Assembly: GCA_033344795.1 (NCBI GenBank)
Contig: JAWPMS010000001.1
Coordinates: 3,782,001 to 3,846,000, forward strand
Direction of reading: 5' to 3'
Source: SHLQ01 sp033344795
GTDB taxonomy: Bacteria > Actinomycetota > Acidimicrobiia > Acidimicrobiales > SHLQ01
DNA: 64,000 bases
Below are positions 8,001 through 15,561 of the stretch, in pieces. The notes under the pieces were generated by a model, which was given only the letters and a program-made list of their open reading frames with translations, did no database searches and was not told the origin of the DNA. A program made the position numbers and the translations under genes. Positions within the stretch are counted from its first letter, which is position 1. Every line of letters begins with the position of its first letter.

Positions 8001-8025
8001 ATCAACGTCGGAGGACGTTTCCCAA

Positions 8026-8826
8026 CTATCGGATCAGACTCAGGATTCCCTGCGGAACGGCGTTGGCCTGTGCCAGCATCGAAGTGCCTGCCTGGACCAT
8101 GATCTGGTTCCTGGTGAAGTTCGACATCTCGAGTGCCATGTCGGTGTCTCGAATACGAGATTCGGACGCTGACAGGTTCTCGACGCTCACCCGAAGGTTG
8201 TTGATCGTCGACTCGAGACGGTTCTGCTTGGCACCAAGGGTTCCACGAAGCGTAGACACGGTATCGATGGCCGTAGCGATCGTTCCGATTGCAGCGTTTG
8301 CGCCTGTGTCGACGTTGACGGCGGCCACGCCGACCGTTGTTGCGGTCAAGGCGCCGGTGGTGACACCGATCGTCTCACCGGCGTTTGCGCCGACGTGGAA
8401 GTTCTGCTCGGTTGCCGAGAACACATCGAGGCCCGCGAACTTGGTGTTCGTGCCGATCGAGTTGATCTGGGCGATCAGTTCGGTGACTTCTGCTTGTTCT
8501 GCGACACCGTCACTGGTTGCCGTGTTGGCAGCCGAAACAGCGAGTTCGTTCATACGTTGCAACATTGCATGAACCTCGACGAGTGCACCTTCAGCGGTCT
8601 GGACGAAACTGATGCCGTCCTGTGCGTTCTTGACTGCTTGTTGTGTTCCTCGAACCTCTGAACGCAGGGTCTCGGACTTCACGAGACCAGATGCATCATC
8701 TGCGGCCCGATTGATACGGAAACCCGAAGACAAACGCTCAAGTGACTTGCTGAGCATGTTGTCGTTGCTTACGAGGTTTCGATGCGCATTAATGGCACCG
8801 ACGTTTTGGTTAATCTGCAGACTCAT
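8026..8826 (-). CDS. Flagellin A
   Basis: A 266-aa short flagellin with only the conserved D0/D1 halves: N-terminal MSLQINQNVGAINAHRNL, SLERLSSGFRINRAADDASGLV, and C-terminal NLRVSVENLSASESRIRDTDMALEMSNFTRNQIMVQAGTSMLAQANAVPQGILSLIR. The variable D2/D3 region is essentially missing (small Ala/Thr-rich linker). It differs from flagellin B (31725-32525) at 12 residues, 11 of them within the first 72; residues 73-262 are identical. A FliA-like promoter and a leader hairpin next to the AAGGAGG ribosome site precede it, and fliS follows. Confidence 0.97.
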   Translation of the reverse strand: MSLQINQNVGAINAHRNLVSNDNMLSKSLERLSSGFRINRAADDASGLVKSETLRSEVRGTQQAVKNAQDGISFVQTAEGALVEVHAMLQRMNELAVSAANTATSDGVAEQAEVTELIAQINSIGTNTKFAGLDVFSATEQNFHVGANAGETIGVTTGALTATTVGVAAVNVDTGANAAIGTIATAIDTVSTLRGTLGAKQNRLESTINNLRVSVENLSASESRIRDTDMALEMSNFTRNQIMVQAGTSMLAQANAVPQGILSLIR

Positions 8827-8834
8827 CGTCTGTG

Positions 8835-8866
8835 TCCTCCTTGATAGTCAAGATCGGTGCATCCGA
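8835..8866 (-). promoter_or_regulatory. Flagellin A leader: hairpin plus GGA and Shine-Dalgarno element
   Basis: On the minus strand, GATCGG and CCGATC pair around a 5-base loop, directly after GTGGAC and about 10 bases before AAGGAGG. The same arrangement (GGA, hairpin, TATCAAGGAGG, start) is found in front of flagellin B. GGA triplets in or next to a hairpin and in the SD are the usual binding sites of CsrA; binding here is inference. Confidence 0.5.
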
Positions 8867-8897
8867 TCCGTCCACCCACTTCCATGCGGGCTCCAGT

Positions 8898-8926
8898 CCA
8901 TCGGACCGGGTATTTAGTTTTGTGAG
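8898..8926 (-). promoter_or_regulatory. FliA-like promoter of flagellin A
   Basis: CTCA, 17 bases, TCCGATGG on the minus strand. It is weaker than the other sites because the first -10 base is T and the end is GG. The transcript would carry a leader of about 65 bases that includes the hairpin and ribosome site. Confidence 0.45.
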
Positions 8927-9012
8927 TCGTTCACGGCCGAATGATCCAGGCGACTCAACGCCCGGGCTGATGTACCTAGAACGCCATTGGCCCCAGATAG
9001 CGATTTAGCTAC

Positions 9013-9492
9013 CTATTGCATGACGAACGACGTGAAGAGAATCCGGGAAACCGTCTCACCGTTGAATGCCTCGCGAGATTGTTCCGAGATCACTTCTCGA
9101 AGTTGGTCTTTCGCCCCTGGCTCCCGGAGCTCGTCGAAGGTCATCTCGCCAATGACATCAACCACCACGTCTTGTACGAGCGGCATCTTGGTTGTCGCTA
9201 TGGTGACGTCTTCTCCTTCGAGAAGAACAACCGCCAGGCCGATTCGAGCAAAGTGAAGCTCGTCTTTGTCCGCAAGGTTCAACGTCATCTCTGGGATCTG
9301 GATGATCTCACCTTCGACGATTGCCACCTCCACCGGTTCATCCACCGCAGCGAGTGCGTCTGGAGGCGGTTCGCCACCGGACAGCACAAACCGGTAGACG
9401 GCACCAGCGGCGAGCACGCCACCAATGATCATCTTCTTCTTCTTGGCAGCCGCCGCAGCGGCTTCTTCTTCTTCATTCTCTTCGTCAGCCAT
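9013..9492 (-). CDS. fliL: Flagellar basal-body protein FliL
   Basis: A 159-aa protein: a charged N-terminus (E-rich, then KKKK), one membrane segment (MIIGGVLAAGAVYRFVLS, residues about 21-38) and a periplasmic domain with IIQIPEMTLNLADKDELHFARIGLAVVLLE and the C-terminal QLREVISEQSREAFNGETVSRILFTSFVMQ. This is the FliL pattern; FliL supports the stator around the motor. It lies 42 bases after motB, in the usual motA-motB-fliL order. The start has AGGAGA at good spacing. Confidence 0.92.
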   Translation of the reverse strand: MADEENEEEEAAAAAAKKKKMIIGGVLAAGAVYRFVLSGGEPPPDALAAVDEPVEVAIVEGEIIQIPEMTLNLADKDELHFARIGLAVVLLEGEDVTIATTKMPLVQDVVVDVIGEMTFDELREPGAKDQLREVISEQSREAFNGETVSRILFTSFVMQ

Positions 9493-9534
9493 TGCTGTCT
9501 CCTACCTAGATAGAGGGGTGTGTGTTGGTGGAGG

Positions 9535-10521
9535 TCATCCTCTGCCTCCGGGCAAATTCGGATCGACCGTTGGGGTGATGTCGATGATCGAGGGTTCCGC
9601 CGCAGGCTCTGAGTCCGTTGGATCAGTCGAAGCCGGCTCGCCATCGAGAGGGTCGGTCGCGCTGTCAGCGGTATCGCCGGACGCGGAGTTCTCGGGGCCA
9701 CCTGGTGTCGACACCTCGGCAAATGTGGGGATGATGTCGAGTTCGCCGTCGCCGATCAGCACGACCAACTCCACTCGTCGGTTCTGTGCCCGACCTTGTT
9801 CGTTGTCGTTCGACGCCTTCGGCTGGGTGTCGGCGAAGCCCGCGGCGGACAACCTGAAGTCGGGAATATCCATGAACTCGTTCATGTACCGCAGGACCGA
9901 GACAGCTCGCATGCTCGAGAGCTCCCAGTTCGTCGGAAAGCCTCCGCCACCATTGGTAGGTACCGAATCGGTGTGCCCTTCGACAGCGATGTGGTTCTCG
10001 ACCGAGAGCAGGACCGGGCCCAGGCTCTCGAGAATGGTGACACCGTCCGGCACGATCTGTGCCGAACCGGATTGGTAGAGCACCGTCGAGTCCATTCGAA
10101 CGATCACCCCACGGGGAGAACGCTCGAGTTCGACGAATCCTGTTGCCCCTATGGCAGCGAGCCGTTCTTCGAGCTGTTCAAAGAGCTCCGGAAGATCGGC
10201 CTCGGTGATCTCACCCTGGTCCTCCGCTGGAGGAGGTATGTCGGCCTTCTCTCCGTCGGCGATCACCGGCGGTGTGATGACTGCGGATGACAAGCCCTTT
10301 CCGAGGTCGAGGATGCCATTGCCACCATCGAGGGTTGGCGCAGCTTTGCCTGCCGCCAGATGGATGCCCGCTTTGAACTCCTGAAACTTCTTCTGATCAA
10401 CGAGCGAAAACGCGAAGAGAAGAATGAAGAACGCGAGCAAGAGCGTCATCGCATCTGCGTAGCTGTCCAGCCACGCTTTGGAATTGTCCGGTTCTGGCTC
10501 GGGGCACTTGTGCTTAGGCAC
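9535..10521 (-). CDS. motB: Flagellar motor stator protein MotB
   Basis: A 328-aa protein. The plug/TM motif SYADAMTLLLAFFILLFAFS lies near residues 21-40; the Asp in YADAM is the proton-binding residue. A linker of about 100 residues follows, then an OmpA-like peptidoglycan-binding domain (VEGHTDSVPTNGGG..NWELSSMRAVSVLRYM, RRVELVV), and an unusual C-terminal tail of some 80 residues rich in Pro, Ser, Asp and Glu. I prefer the GTG at 10521, which has GGAGG 9 bases upstream and overlaps the motA stop; an upstream ATG lacks a ribosome site. Confidence 0.93.
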   Translation of the reverse strand: MPKHKCPEPEPDNSKAWLDSYADAMTLLLAFFILLFAFSLVDQKKFQEFKAGIHLAAGKAAPTLDGGNGILDLGKGLSSAVITPPVIADGEKADIPPPAEDQGEITEADLPELFEQLEERLAAIGATGFVELERSPRGVIVRMDSTVLYQSGSAQIVPDGVTILESLGPVLLSVENHIAVEGHTDSVPTNGGGGFPTNWELSSMRAVSVLRYMNEFMDIPDFRLSAAGFADTQPKASNDNEQGRAQNRRVELVVLIGDGELDIIPTFAEVSTPGGPENSASGDTADSATDPLDGEPASTDPTDSEPAAEPSIIDITPTVDPNLPGGRG

Positions 10522-11302
10522 TCTTCTTCGCCTCCAGAGCCTCACGACTCGACGGCGCGATGTACGCAGCGAGCCGGTCAGCGACGGCGCGAGGACTTGC
10601 GCCTGCCTGGATCGCGATCACACCTTCGAGAACCATGTTCTTGTACGCGATCTCCGCAATCGACGAAGTCTTGAGTCGGTTCGCCATCGGCGAGAACAGG
10701 TAGTTGGCCAGAAACACGCCCCACAGAGTGGTTGCGAAGGCCACACCAATGGCAGGACCAAGAGATGAGGGGTCGTTGAGGTTGTTCAACATGTCGATCA
10801 GCCCGATCACCGTTCCTGCCACACCGAACGCCGGCGCATACGCGACGCAACGATTGAAGAAGCCGACCCCGACCTTGTGGCGCTCCTCGGTCGCCGCAAT
10901 GTCGGTCTCGAGCACTTCACGCACGACCTCTGGGTCCGTACCATCCACCGCCATCTGGACACCACGTTTCAAGAACTCGTCATCGAGTCCTTGCACCGAG
11001 TCCTCCAACGCCAGCAATCCGTCGCGCCGCGCCTTGTCGGCGAACTCGAGGACGATCTGGATCGTCGCGGTCGCATCCGGCGACTTCGGAGGCATGATCG
11101 CCTTCAACATCACCTTGATGAATCCGGTGGCCTCCTCCATCGTGCCCGATGCGAGCGTGGCACCGATCGTGCCGCCGATGACGAGCATGATCGATGTGGG
11201 CGAACTCAAGAACACGCCGACGGGATCGATGCCGCCGACGACCATGGCGCCCATGGTCGTTCCGATTGCCATGAGTAGGCCGATGAGTGTTATTGGATCC
11301 AT
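10514..11302 (-). CDS. motA: Flagellar motor stator protein MotA
   Basis: A 262-aa protein. Two N-terminal membrane segments (ITLIGLLMAIGTTMGAMVVGG, IMLVIGGTIGATLASG), a cytoplasmic loop and the paired C-terminal segments FFNRCVAYAPAFGVAGTVIGLIDML and IGVAFATTLWGVFLANYLFSPMANRL with the conserved Pro-Ala-x-G and T-L-x-G motifs. It forms the ion channel of the stator with MotB. The conserved acidic/basic loop residues that touch FliG are in the 85-130 region. Confidence 0.96.
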   Translation of the reverse strand: MDPITLIGLLMAIGTTMGAMVVGGIDPVGVFLSSPTSIMLVIGGTIGATLASGTMEEATGFIKVMLKAIMPPKSPDATATIQIVLEFADKARRDGLLALEDSVQGLDDEFLKRGVQMAVDGTDPEVVREVLETDIAATEERHKVGVGFFNRCVAYAPAFGVAGTVIGLIDMLNNLNDPSSLGPAIGVAFATTLWGVFLANYLFSPMANRLKTSSIAEIAYKNMVLEGVIAIQAGASPRAVADRLAAYIAPSSREALEAKKSA

Positions 11303-11351
11303 TGGAGCATCTCCGAGGGTGAGTGAGACTGGCTGGTGCTGTGCATGTGAG

Positions 11352-11612
11352 TCATGACGAGACTCCTGGCGGGACGACGCTCAGGTTCGCTTCTGGAGCG
11401 TTCTCCGACCGAAGAATCGGGTCATCGCGCAACGCGAGAAGTGTCGCCCGGTAGTGCTGGATGCGCCTGATGAGCTCATCGGGTGCCTCGCGCACGACAA
11501 ATCGGGTTCCGTCGATCAGGGTGATCACGGTGTCCGGAGTGGCTTCGATGACCTCGATGAGGTCGGCGTTGATGATGATTGTGGAATCGTTCAATCGACT
11601 TACTTGAATCAT
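11352..11612 (-). CDS. flbD: FlbD/SwrD-family flagellar protein
   Basis: An 86-aa protein that matches the short FlbD family: MIQVSRLNDSTIIINADLIEVIEATPDTVITLIDGTRFVVREAPDELIRRI. The family is found between flgE and motA in many Gram-positive bacteria; in Bacillus the homologue (SwrD) raises motor torque. It starts with ATG after GGAGGG and lies 93 bases downstream of flgE beyond a long perfect stem. Confidence 0.9.
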   Translation of the reverse strand: MIQVSRLNDSTIIINADLIEVIEATPDTVITLIDGTRFVVREAPDELIRRIQHYRATLLALRDDPILRSENAPEANLSVVPPGVSS

Positions 11613-11641
11613 GGTTCCCTCCTGGGAACGAAGAGGAGCAT

Positions 11642-11693
11642 CCGCTGAGTGGGCACATCACCTTGCGGTGACTTGTGGAGGCCCACTCAGCGG
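11642..11693 (-). terminator. Long nested hairpin between flgE and flbD
   Basis: A perfect 13-bp stem, CCGCTGAGTGGGC with GCCCACTCAGCGG, encloses a second hairpin TCACC-TTGC-GGTGA. There is no T-run on either strand. It sits inside an otherwise tight operon, 12 bases after the flgE stop, so partial termination or mRNA protection of the highly needed hook message is the most likely role. Confidence 0.6.
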
Positions 11694-11705
11694 TGCGTTC
11701 GTTGG

Positions 11706-12929
11706 CTAACGACTGAGGTTGACGAGCTCTTGGATCATCTCGTCACTCGTCGTGATCACTCGACTGTTCGCCTGAAAGCCACGCTGGGCGATGATCAGGT
11801 TCGTGAATTCGAGTCCGAGTTCGACGTTGGACGTCTCGAGCAACCCGGCTGCGAGCGCACCTCGACCACCAGCTCCGGCCTGCCCAACAAGAGCCTGTCC
11901 GGAGGCGAGGGTTTCGGAGAAGGCCGTGTCGCCCTCAGCACCCAATCCGTTCGGATTCGTGAAGTTCGCCACCGCGATCTGTCCCAAGTCGATCGTGTCA
12001 CCGTTCGAGAAGACGCCCGACACGATCCCGGTCGGGTCGATCGCGAAACCCTGGAGGGTTCCGGATGGAGAACCATCGCTCGACAGCAGCTGCGGATCGG
12101 TGGCCGCGCCATACTGAGTGATCTCGGTGATGTCGAAGTTGAAGTCCACATCGGTCCCGTTGGGCGCCGTGAACGTCACGGCGATCGGTGCAGGAGGATT
12201 GGTGAGAGCACCCGTGGCCGGGTTGAAGTCGAGGACCTGGCTTGCCACTGTGGCGCCGGCCTCGTTGGTCATCGTCATCTGCCACGTATCCGTCGCTGTC
12301 TTGTCGAACGACAGCAGGACCGTGTGTTCAACGCCCTGGCCATCGACGACCTCGACTACAGATTCCGCAGGAGGGTCGCCGACCTGGTGTCCGACCGACA
12401 GGTTGCCGCCATAACCAATGAGCGATGTCGCGTTCGGCGGCACGGTCTGTGTCGACGGCACGATGATGTCGGTCAGTGGAGCGTTCGTATTGATCGCACC
12501 CACCGAAGCGTCTCGTACCCAGCCTTGCACCAGTGCGCCAGATGGGTTCACCAGCCGGCCGGTCGAGTCGAAGCGAAACGAACCAGCGCGTGTGTACAGC
12601 TGAGCCTCGTCCTCGCGGATCACGAAGTAGCCATCTCCTTCGATGGCCACATCGGTGGTCTGGTTGGTGACCAACGCCGCGCCTGGTGTTTGCGACAGCT
12701 GGGTGGCCGCGACCTTCACGCCAAGACCCACCTGGGTGGGATTGACCGTGCCGGTCGCTTCGTTCGCGAGCGATCCCGCCTGTTGGAGTTGGGAAAGTGT
12801 GTCCGCAAACTCCACTCGACTCGACTTGAAGCCGGTGGTGTTGACGTTTGCGATGTTGTTGCCGATCACGTCGGCCATGGTTTGGTGAGCTCGGAGTCCA
12901 GAGACGGCCGAGAACATTGAACGCATCAT
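11706..12929 (-). CDS. flgE: Flagellar hook protein FlgE
   Basis: A 407-aa protein. The rod/hook N-terminus is MFSAVSGLRAHQTMADVIGNNIANVNTTGFKSSRVEFADTLSQ, with the GDGYFVIRE motif, YTRAGSFRFDSTGRLVNPSGALVQGW, and the C-terminus LLETSNVELGLEFTNLIIAQRGFQANSRVITTSDEMIQELVNL. The length agrees with FlgE of Gram-positive bacteria. No separate FlgG or FlgF is in the window, so the distal rod must be encoded elsewhere or be replaced. Confidence 0.96.
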   Translation of the reverse strand: MMRSMFSAVSGLRAHQTMADVIGNNIANVNTTGFKSSRVEFADTLSQLQQAGSLANEATGTVNPTQVGLGVKVAATQLSQTPGAALVTNQTTDVAIEGDGYFVIREDEAQLYTRAGSFRFDSTGRLVNPSGALVQGWVRDASVGAINTNAPLTDIIVPSTQTVPPNATSLIGYGGNLSVGHQVGDPPAESVVEVVDGQGVEHTVLLSFDKTATDTWQMTMTNEAGATVASQVLDFNPATGALTNPPAPIAVTFTAPNGTDVDFNFDITEITQYGAATDPQLLSSDGSPSGTLQGFAIDPTGIVSGVFSNGDTIDLGQIAVANFTNPNGLGAEGDTAFSETLASGQALVGQAGAGGRGALAAGLLETSNVELGLEFTNLIIAQRGFQANSRVITTSDEMIQELVNLSR

Positions 12930-13010
12930 GATGATGTCTCCTTGTTGGTTCGTTCGATGTGTCGTTAGCCATCCATGGCTTCGGGTTCGTCCTGCGAATA
13001 ACGGTGAGTT

Positions 13011-13475
13011 CTACATCTGGGCCTCGTCATTGGGTCCCGCTTCAGACTGTTCAGGCGATTCGTCTTCGACATCGGATGTCGACACGATCGAGTCCACGGC
13101 GACGAGCTGTCCGTCGATGACCAACTGCGGGTCGCCCTGGTTGAATTCGACCGCACTGACCACACCCGTGATCACCTCGCCGGAGAACTCGTCGATGCCG
13201 GTCGCGGCGCGTCCGATCATCCCGGTGGCCAACGTGGCCTGTTGGAAGGCCAACAGCTCTTGCTGCTGCTCTGCCACCTTGGTCATTTGCTCGACCATGG
13301 TGAACTGCGCGGTTTGGGCCATGGCCTCGTTGTTGTTCATCGGTTCGAGCGGGTCCTGGTATCGGACCTGCGCGACCAACAGCTGCAGGAACATGTCCGA
13401 ATCGGCTGATGCGGCGCCTGCGATGCTCTGTTCGGGTGTCTCCGTCGCGGGCGCACCCGTGATTGCGTTGATCAT
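13011..13475 (-). CDS. flgD: Hook-cap assembly protein FlgD
   Basis: A 154-aa protein. The FlgD signature is SDMFLQLLVAQVRYQDPLEPMNNNEAMAQTAQFTMVEQMTKV at residues about 27-68, followed by a short beta-rich half (FSGEVITGVVSAVEFNQGDPQLVIDGQLVAVDSI). This is shorter than the enteric protein (about 230 aa), as is common in Gram-positive bacteria. The ATG has AGGAG at 5 bases and follows the SLT-FliK stop by 8 bases. Confidence 0.93.
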   Translation of the reverse strand: MINAITGAPATETPEQSIAGAASADSDMFLQLLVAQVRYQDPLEPMNNNEAMAQTAQFTMVEQMTKVAEQQQELLAFQQATLATGMIGRAATGIDEFSGEVITGVVSAVEFNQGDPQLVIDGQLVAVDSIVSTSDVEDESPEQSEAGPNDEAQM

Positions 13476-13483
13476 CAATTCTC

Positions 13484-15142
13484 CTAGATCCGAAGATCGT
13501 TTGGTCGGTCAGCCAATGCAGCGTCCTCAGGGGGCACTGCCGAGGCAACGGATGTGGTTGGGTCCTCGATCGTGAGGTCGATCTCGGGTGCATCTGCGAG
13601 GAATTCGAAGCTCTCTTCGCCTCCCTCGTCCCGTGCGGTGTCGACATCTGTGGCCCCGTCTTCGTCCGCATCCGGGTCGGATCCATGACGCACATCGAAA
13701 CCGTCTAGCTCGATTCCCTCGTTGCGAAGTGAGGCCTCGAGAGATTCGTGCAGTCTTCCCAGCACGGTCGCAGCTCGATCGTTGTCTGCCTCGATCTCGA
13801 TCGACACCTCACCGTCTGCTCCGAGCGAGATGCGTATGGAAATCTCGCCCAGACCTTCGGGACTGAGCTCGATTCGAACCTCGCCACCTTGTTCTCGTAC
13901 GAGTTGGGTGATCTCCTGCGGCAATCGCGCAATTCCTACCGGACCTTCGGTGCGGTTGCCGTCAGCGTTCACCGCTGCCGGACCGGGGAGAAACGACACG
14001 GCGGGTTCCACGGCCGAGTCCTGGCCTACAGCCGAGACCGGGCCCTGGTCCCGACCTCCGGAGTCACCGGCACCTTCGCGAAGGTCGTGGGGCGTGTCGG
14101 CGACGTCCGTGTCCAGATCGCCAGGCAACGAATCACCAGCACCGGCATCAGCGTCCACCTCGGCGTCGACTTGATCGTTGGTGCCGATCTCGGATGCAAC
14201 GGCCTCTACCTCCACGTTGGTGGCATTCTCGACCGAGTCGGTCTCGCCGACCACCGACGAAGCTGCCGCGTCGACCTCGAGGGCCTCGGCAGTGGTCTCC
14301 GCTGCAGACACCTCAACCGGGTCCGCCGTTGCAGCTGGCTGATCGATGTCGACGGCCGCCTCGACTGGCGCGGTCTCGACGTCGCCCACCATCGATTCTG
14401 TGGTCTCGCCCACGTCATGGGGAGTTTCTGCGACGACATCACTTCGGGACGTATCGGTCGCAGCATCGACGGCTCCCCCGTCGTCAGACGGAGCTGTCGC
14501 GACCATCGTCGGAATCGAGACACCGCCCACTGGGACACTTCTCTGACCGCTGTCCAACGAACGCCACCGATCCATCACCTTTGGCACGTAGTTCATCGTT
14601 TCCTCGAAGGGAGGAATTCCTCCATGCTTCTGCACCGCACCCGGACCAGCGTTGTATGCCGCAAGGGCGAGCTCGACGGATCCGAAGCGATCGATCTGCT
14701 GACGCAGGTATCGGGCACCTCCGTCCAGGTTTTCGAGCGGGTTCGTGGGATCTACGCCAAGGCCGGCTGCCGTCCCGGGCATCAGTTGCATCAATCCGAT
14801 GGCTCCCGCGTGTGAGACAGCGTTTGGGTTGAAGGCTGATTCCTGCCAGGAAACTGCCAGGAGAAGATTCACGTCGAGCCCGTAACGGTCTGCGGTGTCC
14901 TCGAAGGCCTGTCGCATCTGGGGTGACAACGACGGTGGTGACCCGACTCGACGCGACGATCCGGCAACAGACACGCCATCGATCGAAAGCCCAGCTCCTT
15001 GCCCGGCCATCCCAGCAGCGATGCCTTGGAACATCTGACCGAACTCGACGTCGGCGTCTGAGCCATCCACGATTTCTTTGGGCGGGGCGAAGCGCGCTTC
15101 GATCGCCGAGATTCGTTCCTGCACGTGGGCCATGCCACTCAT
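13484..15142 (-). CDS. fliK: Lytic transglycosylase (SLT) fused to hook-length control protein FliK
   Basis: A 552-aa protein in one uninterrupted frame. Residues about 75-190 are a transglycosylase SLT domain: LLLAVSWQESAFNPNAVSHAGAIGLMQLMPGTA (catalytic Glu in QES, GLMQ motif) and ALAAYNAGPGAVQKHGGIPP. About 200 residues of acidic, disorder-prone linker follow (rich in Asp, Glu, Val, Ala, Thr). Residues about 405-490 form the FliK C-terminal domain (VRIELSPEGLGEISIRISLGADGEVSIEIEAD...LEASLRNEGIELDGFDV), ending in an acidic tail. It may open the cell wall for the rod and also set hook length. The ATG overlaps the fliJ stop (ATGA) with GGAGG upstream. Confidence 0.9.
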   Translation of the reverse strand: MSGMAHVQERISAIEARFAPPKEIVDGSDADVEFGQMFQGIAAGMAGQGAGLSIDGVSVAGSSRRVGSPPSLSPQMRQAFEDTADRYGLDVNLLLAVSWQESAFNPNAVSHAGAIGLMQLMPGTAAGLGVDPTNPLENLDGGARYLRQQIDRFGSVELALAAYNAGPGAVQKHGGIPPFEETMNYVPKVMDRWRSLDSGQRSVPVGGVSIPTMVATAPSDDGGAVDAATDTSRSDVVAETPHDVGETTESMVGDVETAPVEAAVDIDQPAATADPVEVSAAETTAEALEVDAAASSVVGETDSVENATNVEVEAVASEIGTNDQVDAEVDADAGAGDSLPGDLDTDVADTPHDLREGAGDSGGRDQGPVSAVGQDSAVEPAVSFLPGPAAVNADGNRTEGPVGIARLPQEITQLVREQGGEVRIELSPEGLGEISIRISLGADGEVSIEIEADNDRAATVLGRLHESLEASLRNEGIELDGFDVRHGSDPDADEDGATDVDTARDEGGEESFEFLADAPEIDLTIEDPTTSVASAVPPEDAALADRPNDLRI

Positions 15143-15561
15143 GAGTTCCTCCGTTGCCATCCAACGAGCGCAATGTCGTCGAGCGCTCGGTCAGCAGCCT
15201 GGGCGGCGAGGTTCGCCCACGCCTTTCGGTGCTCGTCATCGATGCGCTCCACGGTGCGCCGGTGACGCATGTCGGCGAGCATGTGGTTCCGCTCTTCGAC
15301 CGACCGTTCGATTTGTCGAGCAAGTTCGTGTTTGGCGGCCAGGGCGGTCCGCGCACTTGCGGCTTTCAAGTCCCGCTGCCGTTGCAGGTCGTCGACCGAC
15401 CCTACGGGTTCACCGGGCAGTGCGCGATTCTGCGCGGAGATGAACATCTTGCGGGCTTCCTCGACCTTCTCCAGTTGAAGATGGTGGGATGCCGTGGACG
15501 CGTCCTCTTTGTGTTTGGCCAGACGCAGGACCGCTGTCAGCCGGCTTCTCTTCTTCGTCAT
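15139..15561 (-). CDS. fliJ: FliJ-family flagellar export protein
   Basis: A 140-aa highly charged, coiled-coil protein starting MTKKRSRLTAVLRLAKHKEDAS; heptad-like Leu/Ala pattern throughout, with DLQRQRDLKAASARTALAAKHELARQIERSVEERNHM. This fits FliJ, the central stalk of the FliI ATPase. Identification depends strongly on position directly after fliI (ATGA overlap) and before the FliK gene. Confidence 0.8.
   Translation of the reverse strand: MTKKRSRLTAVLRLAKHKEDASTASHHLQLEKVEEARKMFISAQNRALPGEPVGSVDDLQRQRDLKAASARTALAAKHELARQIERSVEERNHMLADMRHRRTVERIDDEHRKAWANLAAQAADRALDDIALVGWQRRNS

Noticed and set aside
8827..9012. Cyclic di-GMP riboswitch in the flagellin A leader
   Set aside because: The conserved GEMM-I features were looked for and not found; only a simple hairpin and GGA/SD elements are seen.
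11649..12920. Long open frame on the plus strand (423 codons)
   Set aside because: It is the antisense of flgE, Arg/Val-rich with no family likeness; the minus-strand FlgE is beyond doubt.
13748..14815. Plus-strand open frame (355 codons) opposite the SLT-FliK gene
   Set aside because: Its composition is a mirror of the GC-rich linker; no domain is seen and there is no ribosome site.
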